From Pseudomonas sp. R76 (lineage in GTDB: Bacteria > Pseudomonadota > Gammaproteobacteria > Pseudomonadales > Pseudomonadaceae): a stretch of 64,000 nt of DNA. The DNA is taken from the NCBI RefSeq assembly GCF_009834565.1, contig NZ_CP019428.1:1550001-1614000 (forward strand), given 5' to 3'. Under the pieces are notes generated by a model, which was not told the DNA's origin, made no database searches, and saw only the letters and a list, made by a program, of their open reading frames with translations. This document shows positions 50,758 to 59,083 of the stretch, piece by piece; position 1 is the stretch's first letter, and the number at the start of each line of letters is the position of its first letter. Both the position numbers and the translations under genes were made by a program.

Positions 50758-51404
50758 TGAGCTATGGGCTAACAGTTATCAATGACTCAAGTGTAGTGTC
50801 TATTGATTCGGAATACGCACGGCTTTGCGTATTCCATAAGGGGACTTACACCGCGAACGTAGGCATAACGTTTCAGAACGTTGTAACTACCCAGGAACCT
50901 CCGCTTGTTTTTATAAGGCCCCAGAATAACGGTGCATTCATACAGCTGGGCTTGACTCTAGGCGGTTCCGCCGGTGCTTGGGCCGGAGCCACTGTTGTTT
51001 CGGGGCAGGCTCACTCTGGGGAAATATTTGTAGCGGCATTTTCATCAAAACCCATAACTTCATATGGATTGCGGATGTGGGATGCTGACTCAAAGCAGAT
51101 ATTTGACTCTGGAACTCAAGCTGTAATTTTTACTCGCGCGGTTCAAAACTGGAGTTATACACATACTACCTATAGCTCTCAGGGGTTGCCGACAAATTGG
51201 TACGCTATTACTTTGAACTACGCGCTTGGTGATTACCTAATGATAAATAACGCGAGAATGCCCATGATGGGGGCAAATAACGAGACCCGCTCCGGGGGAC
51301 TTAGGTATGATTTTGCATCTTCCGTTTTGAGATTTAGTGTTACAACGGTTTCAAATCCATTTTACTTCTCGCTCCAGGCTATTTTCGGAAAGATTGCAGT
51401 CTGA
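50757..51404 (+). CDS. Tail fibre-like protein
   Basis: The product is 215 residues from the ATG at 50757. It is beta-rich with Ser, Thr and Asn-rich sequence (TSYGLRMWDADSKQIFDSGT) similar to the preceding protein. It is probably part of the receptor-binding end of the tail. The AT-rich composition suggests recent exchange. Confidence 0.65.
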   Translation: MSYGLTVINDSSVVSIDSEYARLCVFHKGTYTANVGITFQNVVTTQEPPLVFIRPQNNGAFIQLGLTLGGSAGAWAGATVVSGQAHSGEIFVAAFSSKPITSYGLRMWDADSKQIFDSGTQAVIFTRAVQNWSYTHTTYSSQGLPTNWYAITLNYALGDYLMINNARMPMMGANNETRSGGLRYDFASSVLRFSVTTVSNPFYFSLQAIFGKIAV

Positions 51405-51436
51405 CATATGACTCTGTAATAAATTGAAGTTTTATA

Positions 51437-51474
51437 CGCCGCCTTGATCGGTTTTTTATTGCTTGGAGAAAGTT
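51437..51474 (+). terminator. Terminator-like linker before fibre gene
   Basis: GCCGCCTTGATCGGTTTTTT is followed by ATTGCTTGGAGAAAGTT and the start codon. The hairpin stem is degraded compared with other copies. Confidence 0.5.
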
Positions 51475-52203
51475 ATGGTTTGGCAACGAGCAGGAACTGT
51501 TTCTGTGCAAAATGGCAGCACTACAGTCATCGGCACGAACGTAGATTTCGCCGCAAGTAGCAGGAACGGCGACTCATTCGTTGGCCCAGACGGGGCGACT
51601 TATGAGTTGGCGAACGTCGCAAGCTCCACCGTTATCTCGATCCTGCCAGAGTACAAAGGGCCAACTGTAGCCGGCGCTGCCTACGCCATCATGCCGGTGC
51701 AGGGCTACGACAAAATGCTGTCGGATGCCTTCAATAACTTGAATAACCAGTTCGGTTCGAAGCTGGCGGCGCTGGGCACCACGGGCAACTACGACATTCT
51801 GCCTGTCAGCAAAGGCGGTACGGGTCGCGCATCGGTCGGCACGGCAATTGACTCGGATGTTACGACCGGGGCCATATCCGGTACTGCGGGGCAACTTCTT
51901 AAAGTCGGTGACTTCGGTATCGGTTCTACCTCGGTTCCTTATATAGCAAACGTGAACGAGATCTCAAAGGCAGGGATTTATAAGTTCGACTCTAATACCC
52001 TGGCTCTTCCGTCGGGATTCGGCACCGTCACTCATTGCGCTTATGACGCATCCAGCAGCAACTGGACGCAGCAGGCCTTCTATATGAACTCTTCTGTGTC
52101 CTATTTCAGGCAGTCAATCAACGGATCAATAAGCGATTGGGCGAAGGTTTACACCACCGCCAATACCACCCGAATGGCCGACGGTACACTCAAGGCGATC
52201 TGA
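51475..52203 (+). CDS. Tail fibre protein
   Basis: The product is 242 residues from the ATG at 51475 (TTGGAGAAAG upstream). The N-terminus (QRAGTVSVQNGSTTVIGTNV) and SKGGTGRASVGTAIDSDVTT are typical of phage tail fibres, as is the C-terminal domain ending with SDWAKVYTTANTT. It probably contacts the host surface. Confidence 0.75.
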   Translation: MVWQRAGTVSVQNGSTTVIGTNVDFAASSRNGDSFVGPDGATYELANVASSTVISILPEYKGPTVAGAAYAIMPVQGYDKMLSDAFNNLNNQFGSKLAALGTTGNYDILPVSKGGTGRASVGTAIDSDVTTGAISGTAGQLLKVGDFGIGSTSVPYIANVNEISKAGIYKFDSNTLALPSGFGTVTHCAYDASSSNWTQQAFYMNSSVSYFRQSINGSISDWAKVYTTANTTRMADGTLKAI

Positions 52204-52205
52204 TC

Positions 52206-52592
52206 ATGGCAAGAGCAGCTTTAAATATCGTCGGCAAGACCGGCGAGAAGTATTTCATGGACTCAATGGGCGGCACCGACGTTGGTTGCTACCGCAAAGA
52301 CGTAGGCGTGTATTGCGTCACCGGCAGCCAAGGCATGGTGCCTTATCCCCCTGAGGATGTGGGCTGGGGCTACACACTTCACCCATCCGAGAGCCGGGCA
52401 GAGGTGGAAACGGATTTTCAAGATGGCCTGCTCACCATTTATGTGACCATGCGCGGCGCGCCATACGACCTCAAGACCATAATCACTTTGCACATTTTGG
52501 TGCCAGACTTGCCTGCGTCGCAGAATCCGCCAATCGTCAGCACCGCGTCAGCGGGAGATCCTCAGCCACTTGGCGATACCGCTGAATCCTGA
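52206..52592 (+). CDS. Tail fibre accessory protein
   Basis: The product is 128 residues from the ATG at 52206, two bases after the fibre stop. The sequence (MARAALNIVGKTGEKYFMDS, then YDLKTIITLHILVPDLPAS) resembles small proteins coded after fibres in Pseudomonas phages, possibly fibre chaperones or caps. Confidence 0.6.
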   Translation: MARAALNIVGKTGEKYFMDSMGGTDVGCYRKDVGVYCVTGSQGMVPYPPEDVGWGYTLHPSESRAEVETDFQDGLLTIYVTMRGAPYDLKTIITLHILVPDLPASQNPPIVSTASAGDPQPLGDTAES

Positions 52593-52610
52593 GAAACGCC
52601 AGAACACCAC

Positions 52611-52648
52611 GGCCGCCTTGAGCGGTTTTTTTTCGCCTGGAGAAAAGC
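52611..52648 (+). terminator. Terminator/linker before endolysin gene
   Basis: GGCCGCC-TTGAGCGG-TTTTTTTTCGCCTG is followed by GAGAAAAGC and the start codon. Confidence 0.6.
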
Positions 52649-53074
52649 ATGCCTATCACCGAAACCCGTGGGGTGCGCAATAAGAACCCCGGCAACATCG
52701 ACTACAGCCCGGCCAACCAGTGGCAAGGCCAGCTCAAGCCCGACCCGTCCATCGAGAAGCGCTTCGCCAGGTTTGACACCGCCGAGAACGGTATCCGCGC
52801 CCTGGGCAAGGTGCTGCTGACGTACCAGCGCAAGCATGGCTTGAAGACCGTGGAGGCCATCATTGGCCGCTGGGCGCCGAGCGGGGAGAATGATACGGCC
52901 GCTTACGTCGGTGCCGTCGAAGCGAACACCGGTACCCGGCCAGGTGCCGAAGTCGACCTGACGCGGCCGGCGGTGATGACCGGTTTCGTCAAGGCGATCA
53001 TCCATCACGAAAACGCGGGGTATGCCTACCCTGATGCTGTGCTGGCTGAAGGCGTGCGGCGGGCGCTGGCATGA
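52649..53074 (+). CDS. Endolysin (RGxRNxNPGN type)
   Basis: The product is 141 residues. The N-terminus (RGVRNKNPGNIDYSPANQWQ) is the signature of a family of phage muralytic enzymes often annotated as structural or lysozyme-like proteins. It directly precedes the spanin genes, completing a lysis cassette. It has no signal peptide, so it needs a holin for export. Confidence 0.75.
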   Translation: MPITETRGVRNKNPGNIDYSPANQWQGQLKPDPSIEKRFARFDTAENGIRALGKVLLTYQRKHGLKTVEAIIGRWAPSGENDTAAYVGAVEANTGTRPGAEVDLTRPAVMTGFVKAIIHHENAGYAYPDAVLAEGVRRALA

Positions 53075-53601
53075 TGCCTGCGCAGAAACTGGTCGGGCTG
53101 GCTGTGTTGGTTATGGTGCTGATGGCCGGTGCCTGCGGCGTGACCTGGCAGGTTCAGGACTGGCGCCTGGGGAAGAAGCTCGCCGAGCAGCTCACGGAGC
53201 AGGGCATTGCGCACCAGAAAGATCTGGACGCAATCACCGGCGAGGCCTGGCGTCAGCAGGCCGCCGAGCAAGACAAGCGGCTGGCCACTGAGCAGCAGCT
53301 CGCCACCGTGGACCAACAACACACCAAGGAATTATCCGATGCCCAGCGCAATCAGGCTCTGCTGCGTGATCACCTTGCTACTACTGAACTGCGGCTGTCA
53401 GTCCTTATCGACGCCACGGATTCAGCCAGTGGCTGCGACGTGCCTGCCGCCCCCGGCGCCGCAGGCGTGGTTCATGCAGCCCGTCGAGCCCAACTTGACC
53501 CAGCGCATGCTCAAAGAATTATCGCCATCACCGACGATGGGGATAACGCCGTGATCGCGCTGCGTGCGTGCCAGGCGTACGTCAGGGCTGTGGCTCGGTG
53601 A
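53071..53601 (+). CDS. i-spanin (Rz-like)
   Basis: The product is 176 residues. An N-terminal membrane anchor (LVGLAVLVMVLMAGACGV) is followed by a periplasmic coiled coil (residues 35-120), as in Rz. It is coupled by 4 bp to the endolysin. The o-spanin gene is nested inside in another frame. Confidence 0.85.
   Translation: MMPAQKLVGLAVLVMVLMAGACGVTWQVQDWRLGKKLAEQLTEQGIAHQKDLDAITGEAWRQQAAEQDKRLATEQQLATVDQQHTKELSDAQRNQALLRDHLATTELRLSVLIDATDSASGCDVPAAPGAAGVVHAARRAQLDPAHAQRIIAITDDGDNAVIALRACQAYVRAVAR
53339..53554 (+). CDS. o-spanin (Rz1-like lipoprotein), nested in Rz
   Basis: The product is 71 residues from the ATG at 53339, read in the +2 frame inside the i-spanin gene. MPSAIRLCCVITLLLLNCGC is a short lipoprotein signal with a lipidation Cys, and the Pro-rich part (PPPAPQAWFMQPVEPNLTQR) is typical of Rz1 (PPxW... 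NLTQRM). It spans the periplasm with Rz to disrupt the outer membrane. Confidence 0.8.
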   Translation: MPSAIRLCCVITLLLLNCGCQSLSTPRIQPVAATCLPPPAPQAWFMQPVEPNLTQRMLKELSPSPTMGITP

Positions 53602-53935
53602 CGTTCTTCAACTCCATTAGCAGCCGCTGATTCTCCCTGAGCAGATAGTCGCGCTGTTCGGCAACGAGTTTCATGCTGAGGATGGCGGGCTCGGAGCATT
53701 TCTCTTTGAGCGCGTCGATCTCGACCAGGGCAGCCGTCAGGGCTTCTTCCGCTTTGGCCTTGCCGGTGGCCAGCGCGTCATTCATCTGCACCAGCCCGGC
53801 GATATTCTTCCGCGCCTTGCTCAGCAGCGCCTGGGCTTGGGTCAGCTCGTCCTCCAACAGGGCGCACTGGTGTTTATACATTTCCAGGGGCGTAGGGCAG
53901 CCGAGCCACGCGGAGGTGTCTTCGTCGATGTTCAT
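53582..53935 (-). CDS. LexA-box-preceded hypothetical protein at right prophage end
   Basis: The product is 117 residues from the ATG at 53935. A helical charged sequence (YKHQCALLEDELTQAQALLS, then a long coiled coil) is seen. It is leftward and overlaps the end of Rz by 20 bp. A LexA-like box lies 19 bp upstream, so it may be induced by DNA damage. Function is unknown. Confidence 0.6.
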   Translation of the reverse strand: MNIDEDTSAWLGCPTPLEMYKHQCALLEDELTQAQALLSKARKNIAGLVQMNDALATGKAKAEEALTAALVEIDALKEKCSEPAILSMKLVAEQRDYLLRENQRLLMELKNVTEPQP

Positions 53936-53953
53936 GGTGAGGTAATCCGAATG

Positions 53954-53969
53954 CTGTATGCACATACAG
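53954..53969. promoter_or_regulatory. LexA-like SOS box
   Basis: CTGTATGCACATACAG matches CTG-N10-CAG with the alternating TA-rich centre of the LexA consensus (CTGTATATATATACAG). It lies just upstream of the 53582-53935 gene start. Confidence 0.65.
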
Positions 53970-54532
53970 TAGTCGAGGCGTTACGGATTTGGGAGTGGTG
54001 TTCGTCGGCAGGACGCCGGGGATGGTGTATTTCTGTCTAATACTACCTGTAGCTAACTCGATTTCATTGGCCTTAAAGCCTCAAAAATCGCGGTATGGTT
54101 TTAGACATAGGAACCGCGAAAGCCACGCTCTACATGGCTTTCGCATCGATCAAGCCCATACTGCTGCATCATTGGCGTGTGGGAAGACAGATCGGACGTG
54201 TTTTTACTCATTGGATAGTAGGCAAATTCGTTGAAAGTGATGGGGCAAAGGGGGCGCTTGGTCCAGTGTCGATCAGTTGCGCAGCGCAGGTTTCCAAACG
54301 ACGCAGGCCGATGTGGGAGCTGTCGAGCCCTAGCGAGGCTGCGAAGGGATCGCCGCGCTGTACCGGCAGGCCGCAGCCCCTGCATCGCTGAAGTTCGAAA
54401 GCTCAACATCGTGCCCAATCGTGGTCGCTTAACTGATCGGCATCGGGCGCTTGGCCCAGCATTTTTGCGATGGGCGCAAGGTTAACACGCGAAGTCGGGG
54501 CTTCGCAGGTCGCAAACGGTTAGGTAAAACAC
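53970..54532. other. Right prophage junction region with REP-like repeat
   Basis: No convincing gene is present in these about 560 bp. The attR site is expected here or just beyond, but it cannot be identified without the left end. At about 54312-54345 the sequence GTGGGAGCTGTCGAGCCCTA and GCGAGGCTGCGAAGG is the familiar short Pseudomonas intergenic repeat (REP-like). Confidence 0.5.
54312..54345. repeat. REP-like Pseudomonas intergenic repeat
   Basis: The sequence TGTGGGAGCTGTCGAGCC..GCGAGGCTGCGAAGG matches the widespread fluorescens-group extragenic repeat. It indicates that host chromosome resumes by about 54.3 kb. Confidence 0.6.
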
Positions 54533-54576
54533 AAAAAAGGGCGGTGCATTTAACTAAATGCGCCGCCCCTTTCTTT
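54533..54576 (-). terminator. Strong terminator after DUF6124 gene
   Basis: GGGCGGTGCATTTA and TAAATGCGCCGCCC arms (one mismatch) are flanked by A6 and T-rich ends, so it works on the minus strand after the DUF6124 gene and perhaps in both directions. Confidence 0.75.
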
Positions 54577-54586
54577 CTTCCGGCTG

Positions 54587-54862
54587 TTACTGAAGGTTAC
54601 CGGGCGAATCCAACACCTTCACCACATCATCCACCACCGCCTTCACCATCTCCTGCAAGTAATGCGACGCCCAGGCGTAACGGTCCGTCTCCTTGGTCAT
54701 CGCCGCATCTTCTGCGAGCTGCTTGGCAACGTGGAGGAGGTCGGAGGCGTGGTGCAAGGCTTCGTGCAGGGAAACACCGCTGTTGACGCGGAATAGAGGT
54801 TGGTCGGAGTGGAAGGAGAAGGGGGTGACGCCGAGGGTGGTTAGATCTTGCGCAGCGTTCAT
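54587..54862 (-). CDS. DUF6124 (former DUF3077) family protein
   Basis: The product is 91 residues from the ATG at 54862. The pattern LFRVNSGVSLHEALHHASDL, then YAWASHYLQEMVKAVVDDVV is the DUF6124/DUF3077 family, which is found in multiple copies in Pseudomonas genomes. It overlaps the stop of a 25-codon leader ORF (ATGA) and follows a structured RNA. The length and layout recall icd-ant control by C4 RNA in P1. Confidence 0.75.
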   Translation of the reverse strand: MNAAQDLTTLGVTPFSFHSDQPLFRVNSGVSLHEALHHASDLLHVAKQLAEDAAMTKETDRYAWASHYLQEMVKAVVDDVVKVLDSPGNLQ

Positions 54863-54936
54863 AAAACACCTCCGAGCGCGGAGGAAATGAACCGGGAAGG
54901 ATGACGCCGTTTGGTGCGGTAACTGTAGAAGCACAT
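54859..54936 (-). CDS. 25-aa leader ORF coupled to DUF6124 gene
   Basis: ATG at 54936 with AAGGA upstream; peptide MCFYSYRTKRRHPSRFISSA followed by LGGVL; stop overlaps the ATG of the DUF6124 gene. It is placed between a structured RNA and the protein gene, so its translation is likely to couple and gate expression of the latter. Confidence 0.55.
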   Translation of the reverse strand: MCFYSYRTKRRHPSRFISSALGGVL

Positions 54937-54962
54937 AAGTGAAAATTCCTTGATTTGAGGAA

Positions 54963-55062
54963 CTGCCACGAACCTTCTCACAGGTTTGGGTGGCAGCTGT
55001 GCGCAGGGTGAGAAACCGGCAATCAAGGCAACCGGTAGACCCGAAGGTCTCCCACGCACAGC
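54963..55062 (-). ncRNA. Structured RNA, C4-antisense-like
   Basis: On the minus strand an outer helix (CGCACAGC/GCUGUGCG, 55055-55062 with 54996-55003) encloses an AGACC-UUCG-GGUCU hairpin (55037-55050) and a second hairpin closed by ACCGG/CCGGU (55015-55036). A third hairpin (54963-54996) follows, with stems CUGCCAC/GUGGCAG and AACCU/AGGUU; its GUGAGA loop is complementary to UCUCAC at 55008-55013. This multibranch form with a loop-to-strand complement resembles C4 phage antisense RNAs. The name is tentative. Confidence 0.55.
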
Positions 55063-55503
55063 CGCCATAAAACGATATCGCAGACGAAAAAAAACGCCGC
55101 GATAGGGTTCTTGGGCGCTTTGCGCCTTGATTTGCTCGGGTTCTCACACCCGGTCGCTGAATTTGCAGCGACCGGGGGAGGTTAGCGTGATGGTGGGGTG
55201 GGTGCAACTGGGAAACGGCGGACGTCTTTACTTTGCCAGTTGTCAGCGAACCCATGCAGGAGGATATGCCTAGGAAATGATCACCTAAAGATGTCAGCCC
55301 CCTGGCTAGTGGCTTAAAGGTGAAGGCAGCTTTCGGCCCAGAAGCAGAAGTTTGCGAGTGGCGGCTGAGGGCTGACCACCGCCTGTCAATACAACAGAAA
55401 TAGGCCCGGAGCTGGCGTCTAATGTCCAGATGGTAGAGAGTGATCTCTAGCGGCGGAAACGTAGTGGCACACTAGTCTAATAGCTGTATTGACGTGAGGG
55501 GAC
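55063..55503. other. Intergenic region upstream of two-gene unit
   Basis: No gene seen. A hairpin with CGGTCGCTG/CAGCGACCG arms lies at about 55150-55175. The leftward promoter of the structured RNA and the rightward promoter of the 55504 operon are presumably here. Confidence 0.4.
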
Positions 55504-57225
55504 ATGGACGTGGCACCGACATCTACAGAGTTAGTTAAGTTGTACGAGTGCGGAGAATTCGCCAGCCAAATGGCCCACCGGTTCGGATTGGGGAGAAGTG
55601 CAGAAACTCATTTGGTCGAGGAACTGTGCATAACACTGCACAACTCAGGAGCTATTGACCTATTAGCCCTTGTTGAAGATCGCACCCTGCAGGAGCTTCC
55701 AGGAACCGAGTTCTTTATGGCGTCATATTTTTTTTGCCGTCTTTTGCCGGAGTTAGACGCGACCCCTGAGCGAATGATGCGCTGCGTTGATGGATTGGTA
55801 ACTCGCGGAGGAAATGACGGTGCAGCCAATGAACCCAATGCAGCATTCCGCAAATGGTGCGCGAGCGTTCCTCTGCGTGCTCTTGAAGTTATCGCCGCAG
55901 CGCACGAAGGTAATGAGCTCGCCATCCAACATCTCGCCTTCGCATTAGAGGCTATCAGTAACCTCAGCGAAGCGCGTCGAATGGCAATTGAATATGAGGA
56001 CATTCGTCGCCAAGCCGCCATCTCTGCCCTAGGACGTATCGATCACAAAGGTTCAGAGGAGTGTGGCGAGACGTTTGCAGTTTTCCATTCACTACTTGAT
56101 GGCAGCATTGGCGATGCTACAAGAGCAAGTGTGCTGCATGCGTCGATGGAAATTCTGAATCGCGGCCAAGATGTTTCGTCTGCTGATGCGAACTCGCTAA
56201 TAAGTCGGATAGTGAGCGAGCCCGGTCAGTTCACTATACATCAGTGTGCACGTGCACTCTGGTCGTGCCGACAAGCACTTACTCAAGATATCGTTTCTTT
56301 CTTGCTGGGTGCATTGGAGCACTTGGACTCGGCAAATAAAGGAACGATTGAGGAGGTAGATCTAGGCCTTCATGTGCTATTGGAACTCGGGTTTGATGAA
56401 TCGGCCGTTTCTTTCGTAACTATGCTTCTCTCACGTCCAGATAATGAACTAGAACTTGAGGCTTTTGATAGCTTTACTCACAATCTGCTATCCGGCTCTC
56501 CGGGTCTTATTAGCCGAGTCGTGGTGAAGTGGCTTCAGCTGGGCTCGCCACAACTGTGTAACGGACTTGCCAAGGCTATAAAGGGCCCCGGACTGGATGG
56601 TGTGCCACTGAGCCTTCAGGCTGATGACCTAGCTCTCCCTCCCTCCACACAATTGTTTATCTGTCGAAAAGCATTGGGTTGGTTCTTCTTTAAACCGACT
56701 ACGGGAGCATCCGTCCTAGTCTCTGTATTGCGAATTTGCGATTCAGACACAGCTCAAGAGGTACAAAACCTGTTGGTTAATCCATTGCTTCAAAACTATG
56801 GAGGTGTGCGGGAATATCTGGAAAACCTTGCTACGGAGGATGCAGCGACCAAAGCTGTTTCTGGGGCTCTTGCTCAAAATTTGGCTTATCTCGATGCAAA
56901 GCGTTCAGTTCCACTTCTTGTTGAGCTGCAACCAACCGAGCACCATCGCCGTATTGAGCGCTTGCGTATATCAGATCAGATGAGGGAAGCGTATAAAGGG
57001 GCGGAGAGTGATTCTGTATTCTTGGGACTGGTGAGCCGCTCCGTGCTGCTCTATGGCAATCGCTCACTTAGTTTTATCGACGATGGCCAAGACGGGCTTC
57101 GCCACGTGGAGGTCGATCTTCAGTCCCATGGTATTTCCTACGAGATGCCGCGAATGGAGGTCGTTGATCCCATTGGCCTTGACTACATCCTCCGCGTCTT
57201 CCGCAATGAGAGGATGGAAAAATGA
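55504..57225 (+). CDS. Unknown protein of two-gene island unit (helical-repeat-like)
   Basis: The product is 573 residues with GAGGGGAC before the ATG. It is predominantly helical, with repeated helix pairs (for example LRALEVIAAAHEGNELAIQH; ALEHLDSANKGTIEEVDLGL), like HEAT or TPR-like solenoids. The C-terminal 60 residues look beta-rich. The stop overlaps the start of the next gene by 4 bp, so the two form one translational unit. AT-richer than neighbours. No known family was recognised; a sensor or scaffold role next to a nuclease-like protein is a hypothesis. Confidence 0.75.
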   Translation: MDVAPTSTELVKLYECGEFASQMAHRFGLGRSAETHLVEELCITLHNSGAIDLLALVEDRTLQELPGTEFFMASYFFCRLLPELDATPERMMRCVDGLVTRGGNDGAANEPNAAFRKWCASVPLRALEVIAAAHEGNELAIQHLAFALEAISNLSEARRMAIEYEDIRRQAAISALGRIDHKGSEECGETFAVFHSLLDGSIGDATRASVLHASMEILNRGQDVSSADANSLISRIVSEPGQFTIHQCARALWSCRQALTQDIVSFLLGALEHLDSANKGTIEEVDLGLHVLLELGFDESAVSFVTMLLSRPDNELELEAFDSFTHNLLSGSPGLISRVVVKWLQLGSPQLCNGLAKAIKGPGLDGVPLSLQADDLALPPSTQLFICRKALGWFFFKPTTGASVLVSVLRICDSDTAQEVQNLLVNPLLQNYGGVREYLENLATEDAATKAVSGALAQNLAYLDAKRSVPLLVELQPTEHHRRIERLRISDQMREAYKGAESDSVFLGLVSRSVLLYGNRSLSFIDDGQDGLRHVEVDLQSHGISYEMPRMEVVDPIGLDYILRVFRNERMEK

Positions 57226-58940
57226 AGCTAATGATTCGGGACTATTTGGCTTCTCTGAAGGAAAGGGATGAGCTGGATGCGGTGTTACCAGACTTATTGA
57301 GTGAATTAGGTTTTAACGTCTATTCACGTCCTCAAAGAGGAACAAGCCAACTTGGTGTCGATATTGCGGCCATTGGAAAGGACGATGATGGTGAGAAGAA
57401 GCTCTTTCTGTTTTCCGTCAAACAGGGTGACCTGACCCGTCAAGACTGGGACGGCAATCCGCAGGCTCTACGATCATCATTAGATGAGATCTTAGATGCG
57501 TACATCCCCCACAGAGTTCCGACTAGATACAAAGATCTGAAGATTGTTATCTGTCTCGCTTTTGGAGGTGATGTAAACGAGCAAGTACGAGAGAAGTTAA
57601 CAGGATTTATCGACAAAAACACTTCGACGAAAATTGCTTTTGATGAATGGAATGGCGATAAGATTGCAGGAATGATTTTAAGAGGAATTCTCAGGGAGGA
57701 AATCCTTCCAAAGCCATTGCGTAGCAGCTTTCAGAAAGCTGTCGCTATGGTCGATGAATCAGACGTCTCTTATGAGCACTTTAGTCGCCTTGCTGGAAAC
57801 CTATGTAAGGCTGGCATGGTGTCGGGAAAATCCCGTATACGCTCTGCCCGACAGTTAAATATCTGTCTGTGGATCCTGTTTGTTTGGGCCCGTAGTGCAG
57901 GCAACATCGAGTCGCCATATCGTGCAAGCGAGCTTGCACTTTTGACGACCTGGGAATTGCTCCGGCCTACCCTTGGTAGCAATGGGCGGGAGTTGAAAGC
58001 ACTCAGCATCGTTGTTCGTCAGTTGATCGAGCTACATCTTACTATTTCTATGGAGTTCATCGAGCAACGTGTGTTGCCGTATGCCGAGATCCCCCATGGG
58101 ATATCAATGGCCACTGGGTCCAGAAGTTCGTTGGATGTGAACTTAGCGCTATTTGAAGTACTGGCTCGCATTGGCTTGGCAGGGCTATGGCTCTACTGGC
58201 TAGGAGAGCGGGGCGATGAGGCATACAAAGATCAGATAAGCCACCGCGTCGCACAACTCACTCATACGGGACTAGAGCTAATTAAAAATAACCCCATACT
58301 ATTTCTGCCGATAACAGATCCGCAAGGAACCAGTATTGCCCTTTTCCTTCAGCTTTGGCTGGTTAGTGGGCTTGATGCGACGGGAGTAACTTCTTGGCTT
58401 CAGGAAATGGCAAAACGCCTAACGTTCACCATTCACACAAGGGGTCGTTATACCACCTCTCTCTCAGACTACCGTGATCTTGCTGACCACCCTCGTGATA
58501 GATCCGACAACTATTTCAAAGAGGCGACGGCGGGCAGCACAGTCGTTCCCCTGATCGCCGTTTGGCTGCATGCCCTTGGTGCAACAGAGGCCGTCGAGGC
58601 TCTAAGCCGTCTTGCACGGAAAGAGTTAAAACACTGTACGTTACAACTTTGGTTGCCTGATGCCTCGTCGGAAGAGAAATTCTATGTAGGTGACAACTCT
58701 CATGGACGAGCAATTTGTGGATTGCCTTTGGATAAAGGGGGACAGAAGTTACTCGCAACTATCGCAGAGGCATGCAGTATGAATGCAGACTTGCAGAATT
58801 TATCGCCTGTCAAATCAGGCTTCTGGCCGGTCGTAATGGTCGCCTGCCACCATTATGATTTGCCGGTCCCTCCTGGGTTCTGGATCAATTCATTATTGGA
58901 TCCAGAGTCGAAACCAGAACTGGAGGCCGATCAAATTTGA
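57222..58940 (+). CDS. Restriction-endonuclease-like N-terminus fused to large helical domain
   Basis: The product is 572 residues. Residues 20-70 have the REase-fold pattern LLSELGFNVYSRP, then Asp47 in QLGVDIAA and Ser65-Val-Lys67 in LFLFSVKQGD, a D...(S/E/Q)xK arrangement similar to Mrr-type enzymes (the usual Glu is replaced by Ser). The remaining 500 residues are helical and unassigned, ending in a Trp/Pro-rich tail. Coupled to the 573-aa gene. A nuclease effector of a defence system is possible; it is not established. Confidence 0.7.
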   Translation: MKLMIRDYLASLKERDELDAVLPDLLSELGFNVYSRPQRGTSQLGVDIAAIGKDDDGEKKLFLFSVKQGDLTRQDWDGNPQALRSSLDEILDAYIPHRVPTRYKDLKIVICLAFGGDVNEQVREKLTGFIDKNTSTKIAFDEWNGDKIAGMILRGILREEILPKPLRSSFQKAVAMVDESDVSYEHFSRLAGNLCKAGMVSGKSRIRSARQLNICLWILFVWARSAGNIESPYRASELALLTTWELLRPTLGSNGRELKALSIVVRQLIELHLTISMEFIEQRVLPYAEIPHGISMATGSRSSLDVNLALFEVLARIGLAGLWLYWLGERGDEAYKDQISHRVAQLTHTGLELIKNNPILFLPITDPQGTSIALFLQLWLVSGLDATGVTSWLQEMAKRLTFTIHTRGRYTTSLSDYRDLADHPRDRSDNYFKEATAGSTVVPLIAVWLHALGATEAVEALSRLARKELKHCTLQLWLPDASSEEKFYVGDNSHGRAICGLPLDKGGQKLLATIAEACSMNADLQNLSPVKSGFWPVVMVACHHYDLPVPPGFWINSLLDPESKPELEADQI

Positions 58941-59083
58941 TTTCGATTGGTCTTGAATTCAGTTTTCGGCCAACACTGTGGTTTGTCCGCTCCTGGCCGA
59001 TTTCTGCCTGATATGATTGACCGACATCGACCCACTCAGGCCAGTCGTGACAGGTAGATCCCTGCCATGAAAGTGCGAACTGT

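Noticed and set aside
53936..54586. Exact attR site of the prophage
   Set aside because: The left end and integrase are outside the window, so no direct repeat pair can be matched; only the approximate right boundary is given.
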